DNA of 64,000 nt from Larkinella sp051857545 (GTDB lineage: Bacteria; Bacteroidota; Bacteroidia; Cytophagales; Spirosomataceae). The stretch lies in assembly GCF_051857545.1 (NCBI RefSeq), contig NZ_JBPZHB010000002.1:310001-374000 (forward strand), given 5' to 3'. Below, one piece after another: positions 25,747 to 34,285 of this stretch. How positions within the stretch are numbered: the stretch's first letter is position 1; every line of letters begins with the position of its first letter. Under the pieces are notes generated by a model. That model ran no database searches. It was given only the letters and a program-made list of their open reading frames with translations, and was not told the DNA's origin. Made by a program: the position numbers and the translations under genes.

Positions 25747-28053
25747 TTAATCAAACCGGGCTACTTTCACGACTCCGTCGACTTTTTCGAGTTTTTTCAT
25801 CAACTCTTCAAGGTGACGGGTGTTGTGAACGTATAACTTCAGGGTGCCTTCAAAAATTCCGTCTTTCGAGTCAATCGTGATCGACCGGATGTTGATGTGC
25901 AGTTCGTTGCTGATGATTTTGGTTACGTCATTCACCAGACCCACGCGGTCGGTGCCCGTGATCCGCAAACCGGCCAGAAAAGCCAGGTCGCGCTGCGACG
26001 TCCACTTGGCCTTGATAATCCGGTTGCCGTGGTTCGACATCAGTTCGACGGCATTCGGGCAGGTGGTTCGGTGAATTTTGATGCCTTCGTTTACCGTCAC
26101 AAACCCGAAAACGTCGTCGCCCGAGATCGGATTGCAGCACTTTGCCAGCGTGTAATCGATCCGGTCCATGTCTTCGCCGATCAGCAGCATGTCGGCGTCG
26201 GCCCGCTCGCCGTGGAGTTTTTTCAGTTCTTTTTCAAACTGTTTTCCGTCCTGAAGCGTGTCGGTATTGAGTTTGTTCTGGCGGTTTTCCTTGGATTCCT
26301 TGTCCGACTTGAACCGCTTCAGTTCCTGAACATCAATGTGTCCCTTGCCGACGCGATAAAAGAAATCGTTGGACGTTTTGGAACCGAAATACGCCCGAAG
26401 CTGATTCAGCACTTCGTTCGTCATTTCCAGACGAAGCGTTTTCAGTTTCCGGGCCACGGCTTCGCGCCCATCCGTAATGTGCTGCTTGTTCTCCTCCTTG
26501 ATGAGGTCTTTGATCTTGGTTTTGGCTTTCGATGTCACCACAAACCGCAGCCAGTCCTCGTTCGGTTTTTGCTTGTTGGAGGTAATGATCTCGACCTGAT
26601 CACCGTTGTTCAGCACATGACTGAGCGGGACCAGCGTCGTATTGACCTTGGCCGCCATACACCGCGCCCCAATCTGGGTGTGAATGTCGAAGGCAAAATC
26701 CAGTGCCGTGGCTCCACGCTGCAAAACCTTCAAGTCACCTTTGGGCGTAAAGACGAATACTTCCTCGCTGTACAGGTTACTCCGGAAATCGTCCAGAAAC
26801 TCGATGGCCCCGGTTTTTTCGTTGCTGGCCGATTCGAGCATTTCGCGCACCTGACTGATCCAGGTTTCGATGCCGCGCCCGGTCTGGGTTTCGTTGCCTT
26901 TGTATTTCCAGTGAGCGGCATAACCTTTTTCGGCGATTTCGTTCATGCGTGCCGTCCGGATCTGCACTTCCACCCACTGCCCGGCTTTGCTCATGACCGT
27001 CGTGTGCAACGACTCGTAGCCGTTGGCGCGGGGGGTGCTGATCCAGTCTTTCAGCCGGTCGGGGTTGGGTTTGTAATGATCGGTTACGACGGAATAGGCC
27101 TGCCAGCAACCGGCTTTTTCGCTTTCTGGCGGCACGTTCAGAATGATCCGGATGGCAAACAGATCGAAGATTTCCTCGAACGGTTTTTTCTGCTTACTGA
27201 GCTTGTTGTAGATGGAATAAATGGACTTGGGGCGGCCTTTCACCACAAAATCGTAGCCCATTTCTTTCAAATCTTCCTCAATTGGCTCAATAAAGCGGGC
27301 GATGAAGCGATCCCGGGCGGTCTTGGTTTCCCGCAGTTTCCGGGCAATGTCCTTGTAGGCTTCCGGTTCGGCGTATTTCAGATACAGATCCTCCAGTTCT
27401 GATTTAATCGCGTTCAACCCCAGCCGGTGGGCCAGGGGCGCGTAGATGTAAATCGTTTCGGAAGCAATTTTGAGCTGTTTGTCGCGGGGCATCGAGTCGA
27501 GCGTCCGCATATTGTGCAACCGGTCGGCCAGTTTGATCAGGATCACCCGCACATCATCCGATAACGTCAGCAGCATCTTGCGGAAGTTCTCGGCCTGTTG
27601 CGAGGTGCCGTATTCGAATTTACCCGAAATCTTGGTCAGGCCGTCGATGATCCTGGCAACCTTCGGACCGAAGAGCCGGTCGATGTCAGCAATGGTCATG
27701 TCGGTATCCTCCACGACATCGTGCAGCAGGGCGGCAACGATGGAGGTGGTTCCCAATCCAATTTCTTCAACGGCAATCTGGGCAACGGCGAGCGGGTGAT
27801 AGATATAGGGTTCGCCCGACCGTCTGCGCATGCTCTGATGGGCTTCCAGGGAAGTATTGAACGCCTTTTTGATCAATTTGGCGTCATTATCCTTCAACAT
27901 CGGTTTCGCTTCCCGCAGTAACCGGCGGTAGCACTTCAAAATTTCTTTCCGTTCCTGGTCAAGATCAATGACCGGTTCAGCGGTTATGTCCATAGGGGTG
28001 CGTCCTTCTTCTTGGGTTATACGCTGCATCACTTTCGGGTACAGGATATACAT
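25747..28053 (-). CDS. Bifunctional (p)ppGpp synthetase/hydrolase, RelA/SpoT family
   Basis: 768-residue stringent-response enzyme. The N-terminal HD hydrolase domain contains H111-D112 in ALLHDVVEDTD and an intact pattern (YIYHPLAVA), so hydrolysis is likely retained. Then follow the synthetase domain (GRPKSIYSIYNKL, YESLHTTVMSKAGQWVEVQI), a TGS domain (VFVFTPKGDLKVLQRGATAL), a helical region, a zinc-finger-like CCNPISGDDVFGFV and a C-terminal ACT domain (DRVGLVNDVTKIIS). Bacteroidota usually have one such long bifunctional enzyme, which this matches. Confidence 0.93.
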   Translation of the reverse strand: MYILYPKVMQRITQEEGRTPMDITAEPVIDLDQERKEILKCYRRLLREAKPMLKDNDAKLIKKAFNTSLEAHQSMRRRSGEPYIYHPLAVAQIAVEEIGLGTTSIVAALLHDVVEDTDMTIADIDRLFGPKVARIIDGLTKISGKFEYGTSQQAENFRKMLLTLSDDVRVILIKLADRLHNMRTLDSMPRDKQLKIASETIYIYAPLAHRLGLNAIKSELEDLYLKYAEPEAYKDIARKLRETKTARDRFIARFIEPIEEDLKEMGYDFVVKGRPKSIYSIYNKLSKQKKPFEEIFDLFAIRIILNVPPESEKAGCWQAYSVVTDHYKPNPDRLKDWISTPRANGYESLHTTVMSKAGQWVEVQIRTARMNEIAEKGYAAHWKYKGNETQTGRGIETWISQVREMLESASNEKTGAIEFLDDFRSNLYSEEVFVFTPKGDLKVLQRGATALDFAFDIHTQIGARCMAAKVNTTLVPLSHVLNNGDQVEIITSNKQKPNEDWLRFVVTSKAKTKIKDLIKEENKQHITDGREAVARKLKTLRLEMTNEVLNQLRAYFGSKTSNDFFYRVGKGHIDVQELKRFKSDKESKENRQNKLNTDTLQDGKQFEKELKKLHGERADADMLLIGEDMDRIDYTLAKCCNPISGDDVFGFVTVNEGIKIHRTTCPNAVELMSNHGNRIIKAKWTSQRDLAFLAGLRITGTDRVGLVNDVTKIISNELHINIRSITIDSKDGIFEGTLKLYVHNTRHLEELMKKLEKVDGVVKVARFD

Positions 28054-28122
28054 TAATATTAGAAAACTGGCTTAGCAAATCAAAGGAATAGTTAGAAAAA
28101 ATAATCCTCGTTCAGGAAGTGG

Positions 28123-28153
28123 TTGCTCAATACAGAAATCATTTGTACTTTTG
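28123..28153 (+). promoter_or_regulatory. Strong Bacteroidota promoter upstream of tRNA-Leu
   Basis: TTG at 28123-28125, 20-nt spacer, perfect TACTTTTG at 28146-28153. The tRNA begins about 100 nt downstream, so the precursor has a long leader. Confidence 0.75.
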
Positions 28154-28163
28154 CAGGCCAAAA

Positions 28164-28247
28164 TTAGTTTGGGAGTTAGAACAGGACGGGCTTTGGGCGC
28201 GAATACAGAACGCTTCACTCCCCTAACGACTAAAAGCCCAAACTAGA
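28164..28247 (+). other. Structured leader between promoter and tRNA-Leu
   Basis: The segment begins TTAGTTTGGG and ends CCCAAACTAGA, so its two ends can pair. GGGCTTT near the middle can also pair with AAAGCCC near 28233. It holds no open frame of note and would be removed from the tRNA precursor; a small RNA is possible. Confidence 0.35.
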
Positions 28248-28252
28248 TATTC

Positions 28253-28334
28253 GCGGGCGTGGCGAAATTGGTAGACGTGCCAGACTTAGGATCTGGTGCC
28301 GCAAGGCATGGGGGTTCGAGTCCCTCCGCCCGTA
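28253..28334 (+). tRNA. tRNA-Leu (anticodon UAG)
   Basis: 82-nt tRNA. The acceptor stem GCGGGCG pairs with CGCCCGT (first pair G-U). The anticodon stem is CCAGA/TCTGG with loop CTTAGGA, giving anticodon UAG. A long variable arm (TGCCGCAAGGCA) marks a class II leucine tRNA, and the T arm has GGTTCGAGTCC. CCA is not encoded. Confidence 0.96.
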
Positions 28335-28344
28335 CAAGTTTTAA

Positions 28345-28440
28345 TTGTGAATGAGTGAATTAGCGAATGAGCGAATAGATTTTTATCTCTATATCCGCGT
28401 TTGTTAATTCACTCATTCTTTCATTCACTCAATCACTCAA
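28345..28440. repeat. Word-reiterated hairpin between tRNA-Leu and tig
   Basis: The best perfect arms are GAATGAGTGAATTA at 28349-28362 and its complement at 28405-28418. Surrounding words (gcgaatgagcgaat, ttcattcactcaatcactcaa) repeat the theme. It likely separates the tRNA transcript from trigger factor. Confidence 0.65.
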
Positions 28441-28449
28441 TATTTTTCT

Positions 28450-29808
28450 GTGGAAATTGCATTAGAAAAATCAACGGAAACCAACGCTTCGCTGAAAATC
28501 AAGCTTTCGAAAAGCGACTATCAGCCGGAAGTAGATAAGAAATTGAAAGACTACGGACGTCGGGCCAGCATCAAAGGGTTTCGTCCGGGTAAAGTGCCCA
28601 CGTCGTTGATTCAGAAAATGTACGGCAAAAGTGTGCTGGTGGAAGAAATCAACGAGTTATTGAAAAACACGGTTAGTAACTACATCCGCGACCATAAATT
28701 GCAGGTGGTTGGCGATCCGCTGCCCGACCGCGAGCAGGCCGACGCCATCGACTGGGATAGCCAGAATGAGTTTGAATTCAATTATAACATCGGCCTGGCT
28801 TCGGACTTTGAAGTCGATTTCGACGCCTTGCCACCCGTACCGTCTTACGAAATTCAAGCGGGTGAAACCGAGTTGAATTCTACCATCGAAGAACTGAAAA
28901 CCCGGTTTAGCGGTCAGGGGCACGTCGAAGAATCAGCCGAAGGCGACATGATTTACGGCGAACTGAAGCAACAGGCGAAAGAAGACGGCGAACCGTTTGC
29001 CACCAAAACCGCTTTCCCAACCAAGCAAATCGCGGCCGAAGAACTGCCGAAATTTGTGGGTCTGAAAAAAGGCGATACCGTCACCTTCGATATTCAGAAA
29101 ACATTTGTTGACGAGAAAGCCCGCGGGCTGGCGACTGGCCTGAAAGGGGAAGAAGCCGCCAATCTGGAAGGTGAGTTTACCTTTACCGTCGATGACATTA
29201 CCCGCAGCGAACCGGCGGAAATCGGCCAGGAGTTTTTCGATAAAGTGCTGGGGAAAGATGCCGTTGAAACGGAAGAGCAGTTCCGCGAAAAAGTGCTGGA
29301 AGTGATCAAAGGCAACTACGGACGGGAGTCAGCGACGCTGGAACGGCTTGATATTGAGCAGGCTTTGCTGGATAACATTACCATCGAACTGCCGAATGAT
29401 TTCCTGAAGCAGTGGTTGCTGACCACCAACGAAGGCAGTGTGACGGAAGCCGAAGTGGAAGAGCAATACGATGCCTTCGCCCGTTCGGTGAAACTGCAAC
29501 TGATCAAAAACAAAATTGCCAGCCAGAACGAGATCAACGTGACCTACGAAGACGTGCTGAACGTGACCCGGGGCATGGTGCGCGAACAGTTCGGCTTCTA
29601 CGGCGATGATGAGTCGATGAACCAGAGCATCGACAAGATTGCCCAGCAGTATTTGATGGATGAAAAAGGCGAAAATTACATGAAAATGTACAACCGCCTG
29701 TCCGACGATAAAGTGATCGAGCTGATCAAAAGCAAGTTGACGCTGGAGCCGCGGACGGTTTCCGTGGATGAATTCAAGGAATTGGTGAGCACCCGCCAAC
29801 CGGTATAA
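28450..29808 (+). CDS. tig: Trigger factor chaperone
   Basis: 452-residue ribosome-associated chaperone for nascent chains. The start is GTG at 28450. The N-terminal ribosome-binding domain contains the signature-like GRRASIKGFRPGKVPTSLIQ, with a central peptidyl-prolyl isomerase-like region and a helical C-terminal arm domain. The central domain departs from the classical FKBP motif, as is common in Bacteroidota, so isomerase activity is uncertain. The ClpP/ClpX cluster lies 0.8 kb downstream, a frequent bacterial grouping (tig-clpP-clpX), here with an XRE regulator inserted on the other strand. Confidence 0.92.
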   Translation: MEIALEKSTETNASLKIKLSKSDYQPEVDKKLKDYGRRASIKGFRPGKVPTSLIQKMYGKSVLVEEINELLKNTVSNYIRDHKLQVVGDPLPDREQADAIDWDSQNEFEFNYNIGLASDFEVDFDALPPVPSYEIQAGETELNSTIEELKTRFSGQGHVEESAEGDMIYGELKQQAKEDGEPFATKTAFPTKQIAAEELPKFVGLKKGDTVTFDIQKTFVDEKARGLATGLKGEEAANLEGEFTFTVDDITRSEPAEIGQEFFDKVLGKDAVETEEQFREKVLEVIKGNYGRESATLERLDIEQALLDNITIELPNDFLKQWLLTTNEGSVTEAEVEEQYDAFARSVKLQLIKNKIASQNEINVTYEDVLNVTRGMVREQFGFYGDDESMNQSIDKIAQQYLMDEKGENYMKMYNRLSDDKVIELIKSKLTLEPRTVSVDEFKELVSTRQPV

Positions 29809-29878
29809 TACTTACCCTGTTAGCGCCGGGCCGACGTTTCGGTTGTAAACCCTGACCGCGGTGGAGGTGTTGTTTAAA

Positions 29879-29948
29879 GAATCGGGTTTTAATTCCCACC
29901 CTGTCTGCGGTTATAAACCCTGACAGGGTGGGAATTAAAACCCGATTC
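29879..29948. terminator. Perfect 27-bp hairpin overlapping the XRE gene end
   Basis: The arms 29879-29905 and 29922-29948 are perfect complements with a 16-nt loop. The right arm includes the stop codon (29935-29937) and last codons of the XRE gene. A direct repeat of cggtt(g/a)taaaccctgac occurs just outside the hairpin near 29840 and in the loop. Confidence 0.85.
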
Positions 29949-30333
29949 GGTTTCGGTCGGTGGGTGGAATGAGATGGCGAACCACTTCGACTAGGGTCAT
30001 ATCTTCGGCTTTCCGTTTCCAGTAGGCCACTTCCATTCGCAGCTTTTCGATTTCCAGGTCTTTCCGCTCCTGCGCGGATTTCAGCGTTTCGACCTGGTGA
30101 ACCACTTCGGCCGGGTACAATTCTTGGTGGGGCTGGATTTCTCCCGACAGCAATTGGGCGGCCGTGGTGCCGAGTGCCGTTGCAATTTGCTGCAAGCGCG
30201 AGAGCGTTACATCCGTTTTTCCCCGCTCAATGTCCCCGTAAGCGGTGGTGGAGAGGCCCAGCATATCGGCCATATTTTCCTGCGAATACCCCTTCTGTTG
30301 GCGCAGTAAACGGATTTGGGAACTTATCGTCAT
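29935..30333 (-). CDS. XRE-family helix-turn-helix regulator
   Basis: 132-residue protein with an HTH_3 domain at about residues 5-60 (IRLLRQQKGYSQENMADMLG, AYGDIERGKTDVTLSRLQQI) and a C-terminal coiled coil (about residues 75-110, KSAQERKDLEIEKLRMEVAY) probably for dimerisation. It converges on tig and diverges from clpP. It has no toxin or prophage neighbour, so a chromosomal regulatory role is more likely than an antitoxin. Its last four codons lie in the arm of the hairpin shared with tig. Confidence 0.85.
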   Translation of the reverse strand: MTISSQIRLLRQQKGYSQENMADMLGLSTTAYGDIERGKTDVTLSRLQQIATALGTTAAQLLSGEIQPHQELYPAEVVHQVETLKSAQERKDLEIEKLRMEVAYWKRKAEDMTLVEVVRHLIPPTDRNRIGF

Positions 30334-30519
30334 GACGTCTCAAGAAATTCTGATAATATAATAAGTCAAACCGACTATCAAAACCGGGTTTGATTGCCCA
30401 TTTTTGTATCGTAACACGGACAAAGGGGAAGTTGGTTTCAAAACCGGTTTTCAGTCATCAACCTGCCTTTGTTCCGGAAAAAAAAACGAAGGCTGACAAC
30501 CGGATACCAGAGAGTGCGT

Positions 30520-30527
30520 TAAGTTTG
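30520..30527 (+). promoter_or_regulatory. Probable -7 box of clpP
   Basis: Perfect TAAGTTTG, 34 bp before the ATG at 30562; no convincing TTG at the usual spacing. Confidence 0.5.
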
Positions 30528-30561
30528 TATTTTCGTTGCGCTAAACAGAAGAATAATCAGT

Positions 30562-31236
30562 ATGAATCAAGGAAATGAATTCCGCAAATTTGCCGTTCAC
30601 CACATGGGTCTGAACGGGTTGACGGTGGATGGCTACGTGAACCATACCGTTGAAAATATGACCCGCTCCGTGATTGAAGAACGTCCGATGAACTTCCGCG
30701 AAGTCGACGTTTTCTCCCGGCTGATGGCCGACCGGATCATCTTCATGGGGATGGGCGTTGATGATAACATCGCCAACATCATTGTCGCACAGTTGCTTTT
30801 CCTGGAATCTGCCGATCCGAAAAAGGATATCCTGATGTACATCAACAGCCCCGGTGGCTCGGTGTATGCCGGTTTGGGAATTTATGACACCATGCAGTAT
30901 GTCCGGCCCGACGTCGCCACGGTTTGTACGAGCCTGGCCGCTTCGATGGGTGCGGTATTGCTTTGTGGAGGAGCCGCCGGCAAACGCTCGGCACTGCCCC
31001 ACGCCCGGGTGATGATTCACCAGCCATCGGGGGGAGCCCAGGGGCAGTCGGTTGATATCGAAATCACCGCCCGTGAAATTGTGAAACTGCGGGATGAACT
31101 CTACGAAATCATTGCGGATCACTCCGGAAAAACGAAGGAGCAGATCGAAAAAGATTCCGACCGCGACAAGTGGTTCCGGGCTGAAGAAGCCAAGGAATAC
31201 GGCCTGATCGATGAGGTATTGCGTCGGGAAAAATAA
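30562..31236 (+). CDS. clpP: ATP-dependent Clp protease proteolytic subunit
   Basis: 224-residue serine protease forming the tetradecameric barrel fed by ClpX. Nucleophile S128 is in SLAASMGAVLL and H153 is in VMIHQPSGGAQGQ; the aspartate lies in the EKDSDRDKWF region. The N-terminal part is somewhat longer than in E. coli, with family-typical MNFREVDVFSRLM. A terminator follows, so clpX is transcribed separately. Confidence 0.95.
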   Translation: MNQGNEFRKFAVHHMGLNGLTVDGYVNHTVENMTRSVIEERPMNFREVDVFSRLMADRIIFMGMGVDDNIANIIVAQLLFLESADPKKDILMYINSPGGSVYAGLGIYDTMQYVRPDVATVCTSLAASMGAVLLCGGAAGKRSALPHARVMIHQPSGGAQGQSVDIEITAREIVKLRDELYEIIADHSGKTKEQIEKDSDRDKWFRAEEAKEYGLIDEVLRREK

Positions 31237-31258
31237 GATCCGGAAGAATCGGATGCCC

Positions 31259-31295
31259 AAAACGGAAACTGTCTGCGACGGTTTCCGTTTTTTTT
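31259..31295 (+). terminator. Terminator of clpP
   Basis: AAAACGGAAAC (31259-31269) pairs perfectly with GTTTCCGTTTT (31281-31291) and runs into T residues to 31295. Confidence 0.88.
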
Positions 31296-31339
31296 ACCGG
31301 GAAAGTCACTATTTTAGCGTCTTCCTCTAAACTACGGCT

Positions 31340-31804
31340 ATGAAAAAGAATATCCTGATCGGACTTGTCGTGTTATTCGTTGGTATTCAATTTATTCGGC
31401 CCGAAAAAAATGAAGGACCCGCAGATATGCCCCAGGACGTTACGCATTTTGTAACGGTACCGGATGCGGTGATGACCACCCTGAAACGGGCTTGCTACGA
31501 TTGCCACTCCAACCACACAACATACCCCTGGTATGCCAGCGTCAGTCCGGTGAGCCTGTGGCTGGCCAATCACGTCGATGAGGGAAAGAGCGAATTGAAT
31601 TTCTCCAATTTTGCCCAGTACGACAAAAAGCGCATGGATCACAAGCTGGAGGAAATGGCGGAAGAAGTGGAGGAAGGGCACATGCCTTTGCCAGCCTATA
31701 CGCTGATTCATCAGGATGCCAAATTGAGCGAAGCCCAGCAGCAACTGATTGTCGAATGGGTCAAAACAGAGCGGGCGCGGCTGGGGGTCATTCCCGAAAA
31801 ATAA
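31340..31804 (+). CDS. Haem-binding domain (cytochrome c-like) protein
   Basis: 154-residue membrane-anchored protein with an N-terminal hydrophobic segment (ILIGLVVLFVGIQFI) and one c-type haem motif CYDCH (C52, C55, H56) followed by SNHTTYPWYASVSPVSLWL. This is the pattern of the haem-binding domain family common in Bacteroidota. A methionine-containing EGHMPLPAY may supply the distal ligand. It sits between clpP and clpX, probably as a separate unit, since a terminator precedes it and a promoter follows. Role: small electron carrier, partner unknown. Confidence 0.86.
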   Translation: MKKNILIGLVVLFVGIQFIRPEKNEGPADMPQDVTHFVTVPDAVMTTLKRACYDCHSNHTTYPWYASVSPVSLWLANHVDEGKSELNFSNFAQYDKKRMDHKLEEMAEEVEEGHMPLPAYTLIHQDAKLSEAQQQLIVEWVKTERARLGVIPEK

Positions 31805-31918
31805 AAAGTCTTCACAAAAAGCGGCTGGATTGGGGCGCAAAACCGGGTTCGGTTTGCTTTCCAGGCTCGTATCGTTTTCTGAATGCACCCTCATCAATTA
31901 CCCAACCGAATTTTCTAG

Positions 31919-31926
31919 TATATTTG
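31919..31926 (+). promoter_or_regulatory. Probable -7 box of clpX
   Basis: Perfect TATATTTG, 117 bp before the ATG at 32044; the -33 element is weak. Confidence 0.5.
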
Positions 31927-32043
31927 TTTTGGCACGACCCGGTTCCCCAGTGGGTTCTGCTTTTTTATCGGTTGAGCCGGAACCCGGCGGCTGATACCCA
32001 ACGTTAAGCGAAAACGCGATCTAAATCGTTTAGAAAAATTTTT

Positions 32044-33279
32044 ATGCCACAAGTGAGCTGTTCGTTCTGCGGACGACGGAAAAACGAGGTGTCCCTCCTG
32101 CTGTCGGGCATCGATGCCCATATTTGTAATTTCTGCATCGAGCAGGGCCATCAGGTGGTGCTGGAAGAAACCAAACCCAAACGGTCGAATCCGGAAGACC
32201 GCCCCAACTTCAATCTCGTCAAACCGATGGAGATGAAAAGTTACCTGGACCAATACATCATTGGGCAGGACGAGGCCAAAAAAGTAATGACCGTTGCCGT
32301 TTACAACCACTACAAACGGTTGATGCAGCCGCCAACGGATGACGAAATTCAGATTGAGAAATCGAATATTGTGATGGTTGGGGATACGGGAACCGGCAAA
32401 ACCTATCTGGCGCGGACCATCGCGAAGATTTTGCAGGTGCCTTTCTGCATTGCCGACGCCACGGTCATTACCGAAGCCGGGTATGTGGGCGAGGATGTGG
32501 AAACCATTCTGACCCGTTTGTTGCAAGCCGCCGACTACAACGTCGAGAACGCCGAGCGGGGCATCGTTTACATCGATGAGATCGACAAAATTGCCCGGAA
32601 ATCGGACAATCCGTCTATTACCCGGGATGTGAGCGGAGAAGGCGTACAACAGGCAATGTTGAAGCTGCTGGAAGGGTCCATCGTCAATGTGCCACCCCAG
32701 GGCGGTCGCAAACACCCCGACCAGCGCATGATTGCGCTCAACACGGAAAACATCCTGTTCATCTGCGGAGGAGCCTTTGACGGCATCGACCGGCACATCG
32801 GCAAGCGCGTGAATGCCCGGCCCATCGGTTTTTCGGGTGGCCGCCGGTTGAACGAATCGCTGGAGCGCGCGCATTTGATGCGGCACGTATCGGCGCAGGA
32901 TCTGAAATCATTCGGTCTGATTCCGGAATTAATTGGCCGTTTGCCCGTCCTGACCTACCTCGAACCCCTCAGTTCTGAGGCTTTGCGCCGGATTCTGACG
33001 GAACCCAAAAACGCCATCACGAAGCAGTATGCCAAGCTGTTCCAGATGGAAGATATTCAATTGTACTGGGACGATCTGGCCCTGGATTATGTAGTCGATC
33101 AGGCGATGGTGTATAACCTGGGAGCCAGGGGATTACGCTCCATTTGCGAGTCGATCATTACGGATGCCATGTACGAACTGCCTTCAACGAAGGAAGTGAA
33201 GGAGTTGACCATCACAGTCGATTACGCCCGGGAGAAATTCGGGAAGTCGTCGCTGCACGTACTGCGGTCAGCCGCCTAG
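32044..33279 (+). CDS. clpX: ATP-dependent Clp protease ATP-binding subunit ClpX
   Basis: 411-residue AAA+ unfoldase that delivers substrates to ClpP. The N-terminal zinc-binding domain has C6, C9, C28 and C31 (CSFC and CNFC). The AAA+ domain has Walker A GDTGTGKTYLA, Walker B VYIDEIDKIARKSD, the pore loop GYVGEDVE and a C-terminal sensor region (YNLGARGLRSICESII). Length matches the family. It is followed by a strong terminator. Confidence 0.96.
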   Translation: MPQVSCSFCGRRKNEVSLLLSGIDAHICNFCIEQGHQVVLEETKPKRSNPEDRPNFNLVKPMEMKSYLDQYIIGQDEAKKVMTVAVYNHYKRLMQPPTDDEIQIEKSNIVMVGDTGTGKTYLARTIAKILQVPFCIADATVITEAGYVGEDVETILTRLLQAADYNVENAERGIVYIDEIDKIARKSDNPSITRDVSGEGVQQAMLKLLEGSIVNVPPQGGRKHPDQRMIALNTENILFICGGAFDGIDRHIGKRVNARPIGFSGGRRLNESLERAHLMRHVSAQDLKSFGLIPELIGRLPVLTYLEPLSSEALRRILTEPKNAITKQYAKLFQMEDIQLYWDDLALDYVVDQAMVYNLGARGLRSICESIITDAMYELPSTKEVKELTITVDYAREKFGKSSLHVLRSAA

Positions 33280-33280
33280 C

Positions 33281-33332
33281 CTGACGGACTAGAACCGGAA
33301 TATTCCCGGTTCCAGTCCGTCAGATTTTTTTT
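33281..33332 (+). terminator. Terminator of clpX
   Basis: CTGACGGACTAGAACCGG (33281-33298) pairs with 33306-33323 with one mismatch and then eight T. Confidence 0.9.
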
Positions 33333-33414
33333 GGGAAACAGAACAAATCCGGTTTTGGGAAGTTTTGGATACGAAGCAACCATCATGCTTCGTCAAAACC
33401 TCAATTATACCCGT

Positions 33415-34062
33415 ATGAAAACTTCTTCCCGAAACGTGATTTATGCGTTGATCGCCACGGTTTTATTCAGCGCCTGCAGTCGTCCGTATGCCACTTACCA
33501 GAAAATGCCCGTTGAGCATTATGGCAGCCGGAAAACCCAAACCCCGGTAGCAGTGCCTACTGAAGTGGTGTCTGCTGAAAAAGCCCTTGCCACCACCCAA
33601 CCAGACGCGGCAATTATCCCTTCTTCTTCTCTGCCTGCGGTCGTCGGCACACCCAGCACACCGTCAGCGGATGTAGCAAAAGCCAAAGCGGCCGTTGATC
33701 AGGTCGTCGCCAGCAGTGCCAACAAGGTAACGAGCAACAAGCTACAGAAAAGCATGGCCCGCATTCAGAAAATGCTGGGAGCTGAAAACACGCAAACGGC
33801 GATGGATGCCCGCAAAGCTGGTGTAGCCAAAAAAACCAATCTGGCCGAACGCTTGATGTTGAAAAACGTCGATAAAAAAATTAAAAGAGCCCTCGCACCC
33901 AATCACCCCAACGCACCCAAAGCCGTTAACGTCATCGTTACCGTGGGTGCCATTGTGGCACTGGTCGGTTTGATTTTATACTTAGCCACGACTTCCAACG
34001 CCATCGGGATTACGCTCCTCATTGTTGGACTTGTTCTGTTGCTGGTCGGATTGATCGTCTGA
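33415..34062 (+). CDS. Hypothetical lipoprotein, first of a tandem pair
   Basis: 215-residue predicted lipoprotein from the ATG at 33415 (MKTSSRNVIYALIATVLFSAC); the frame opens earlier but that part is not protein-like. The lipobox is LFSAC, followed directly by SRPYATYQKMPVEHYGSRK. Then come a low-complexity Ala/Pro/Thr/Val region, a charged helical part (KSMARIQKMLG, NLAERLMLKNVDKKIKRAL) and two C-terminal hydrophobic segments forming a hairpin (about residues 163-215). The downstream gene encodes a paralogue of identical length. Being both lipid-anchored and membrane-spanning at the C-terminus is unusual. Function is unknown. Confidence 0.78.
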   Translation: MKTSSRNVIYALIATVLFSACSRPYATYQKMPVEHYGSRKTQTPVAVPTEVVSAEKALATTQPDAAIIPSSSLPAVVGTPSTPSADVAKAKAAVDQVVASSANKVTSNKLQKSMARIQKMLGAENTQTAMDARKAGVAKKTNLAERLMLKNVDKKIKRALAPNHPNAPKAVNVIVTVGAIVALVGLILYLATTSNAIGITLLIVGLVLLLVGLIV

Positions 34063-34076
34063 CGGAACGTATAAAA

Positions 34077-34101
34077 GCGCCCGGTTTCAAAAACCGGGCG
34101 C
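34077..34101. terminator. Perfect 11-bp hairpin after the first tandem lipoprotein
   Basis: GCGCCCGGTTT (34077-34087), loop CAA, AAACCGGGCGC (34091-34101); no T run. Confidence 0.65.
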
Positions 34102-34285
34102 TCACCTTTCCGCGGTTCTGGCGTGAAATGACCGTTTTTAAGTGCGGTAAATAAAATTATCCAGTTGCCCGTAGAGTTTTTGGTAAAAAAAAGGGCCAAG
34201 TTTTGCAGGGATGCTAATCATTCTGCTTTTTTGCCCCCATTTACAACGAATACACATTACTCATCTAATCTCCATTTTACATTTC

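Noticed and set aside
29935..30333. Antitoxin of a toxin-antitoxin pair
   Set aside because: No small toxin gene adjoins the XRE regulator on either side.
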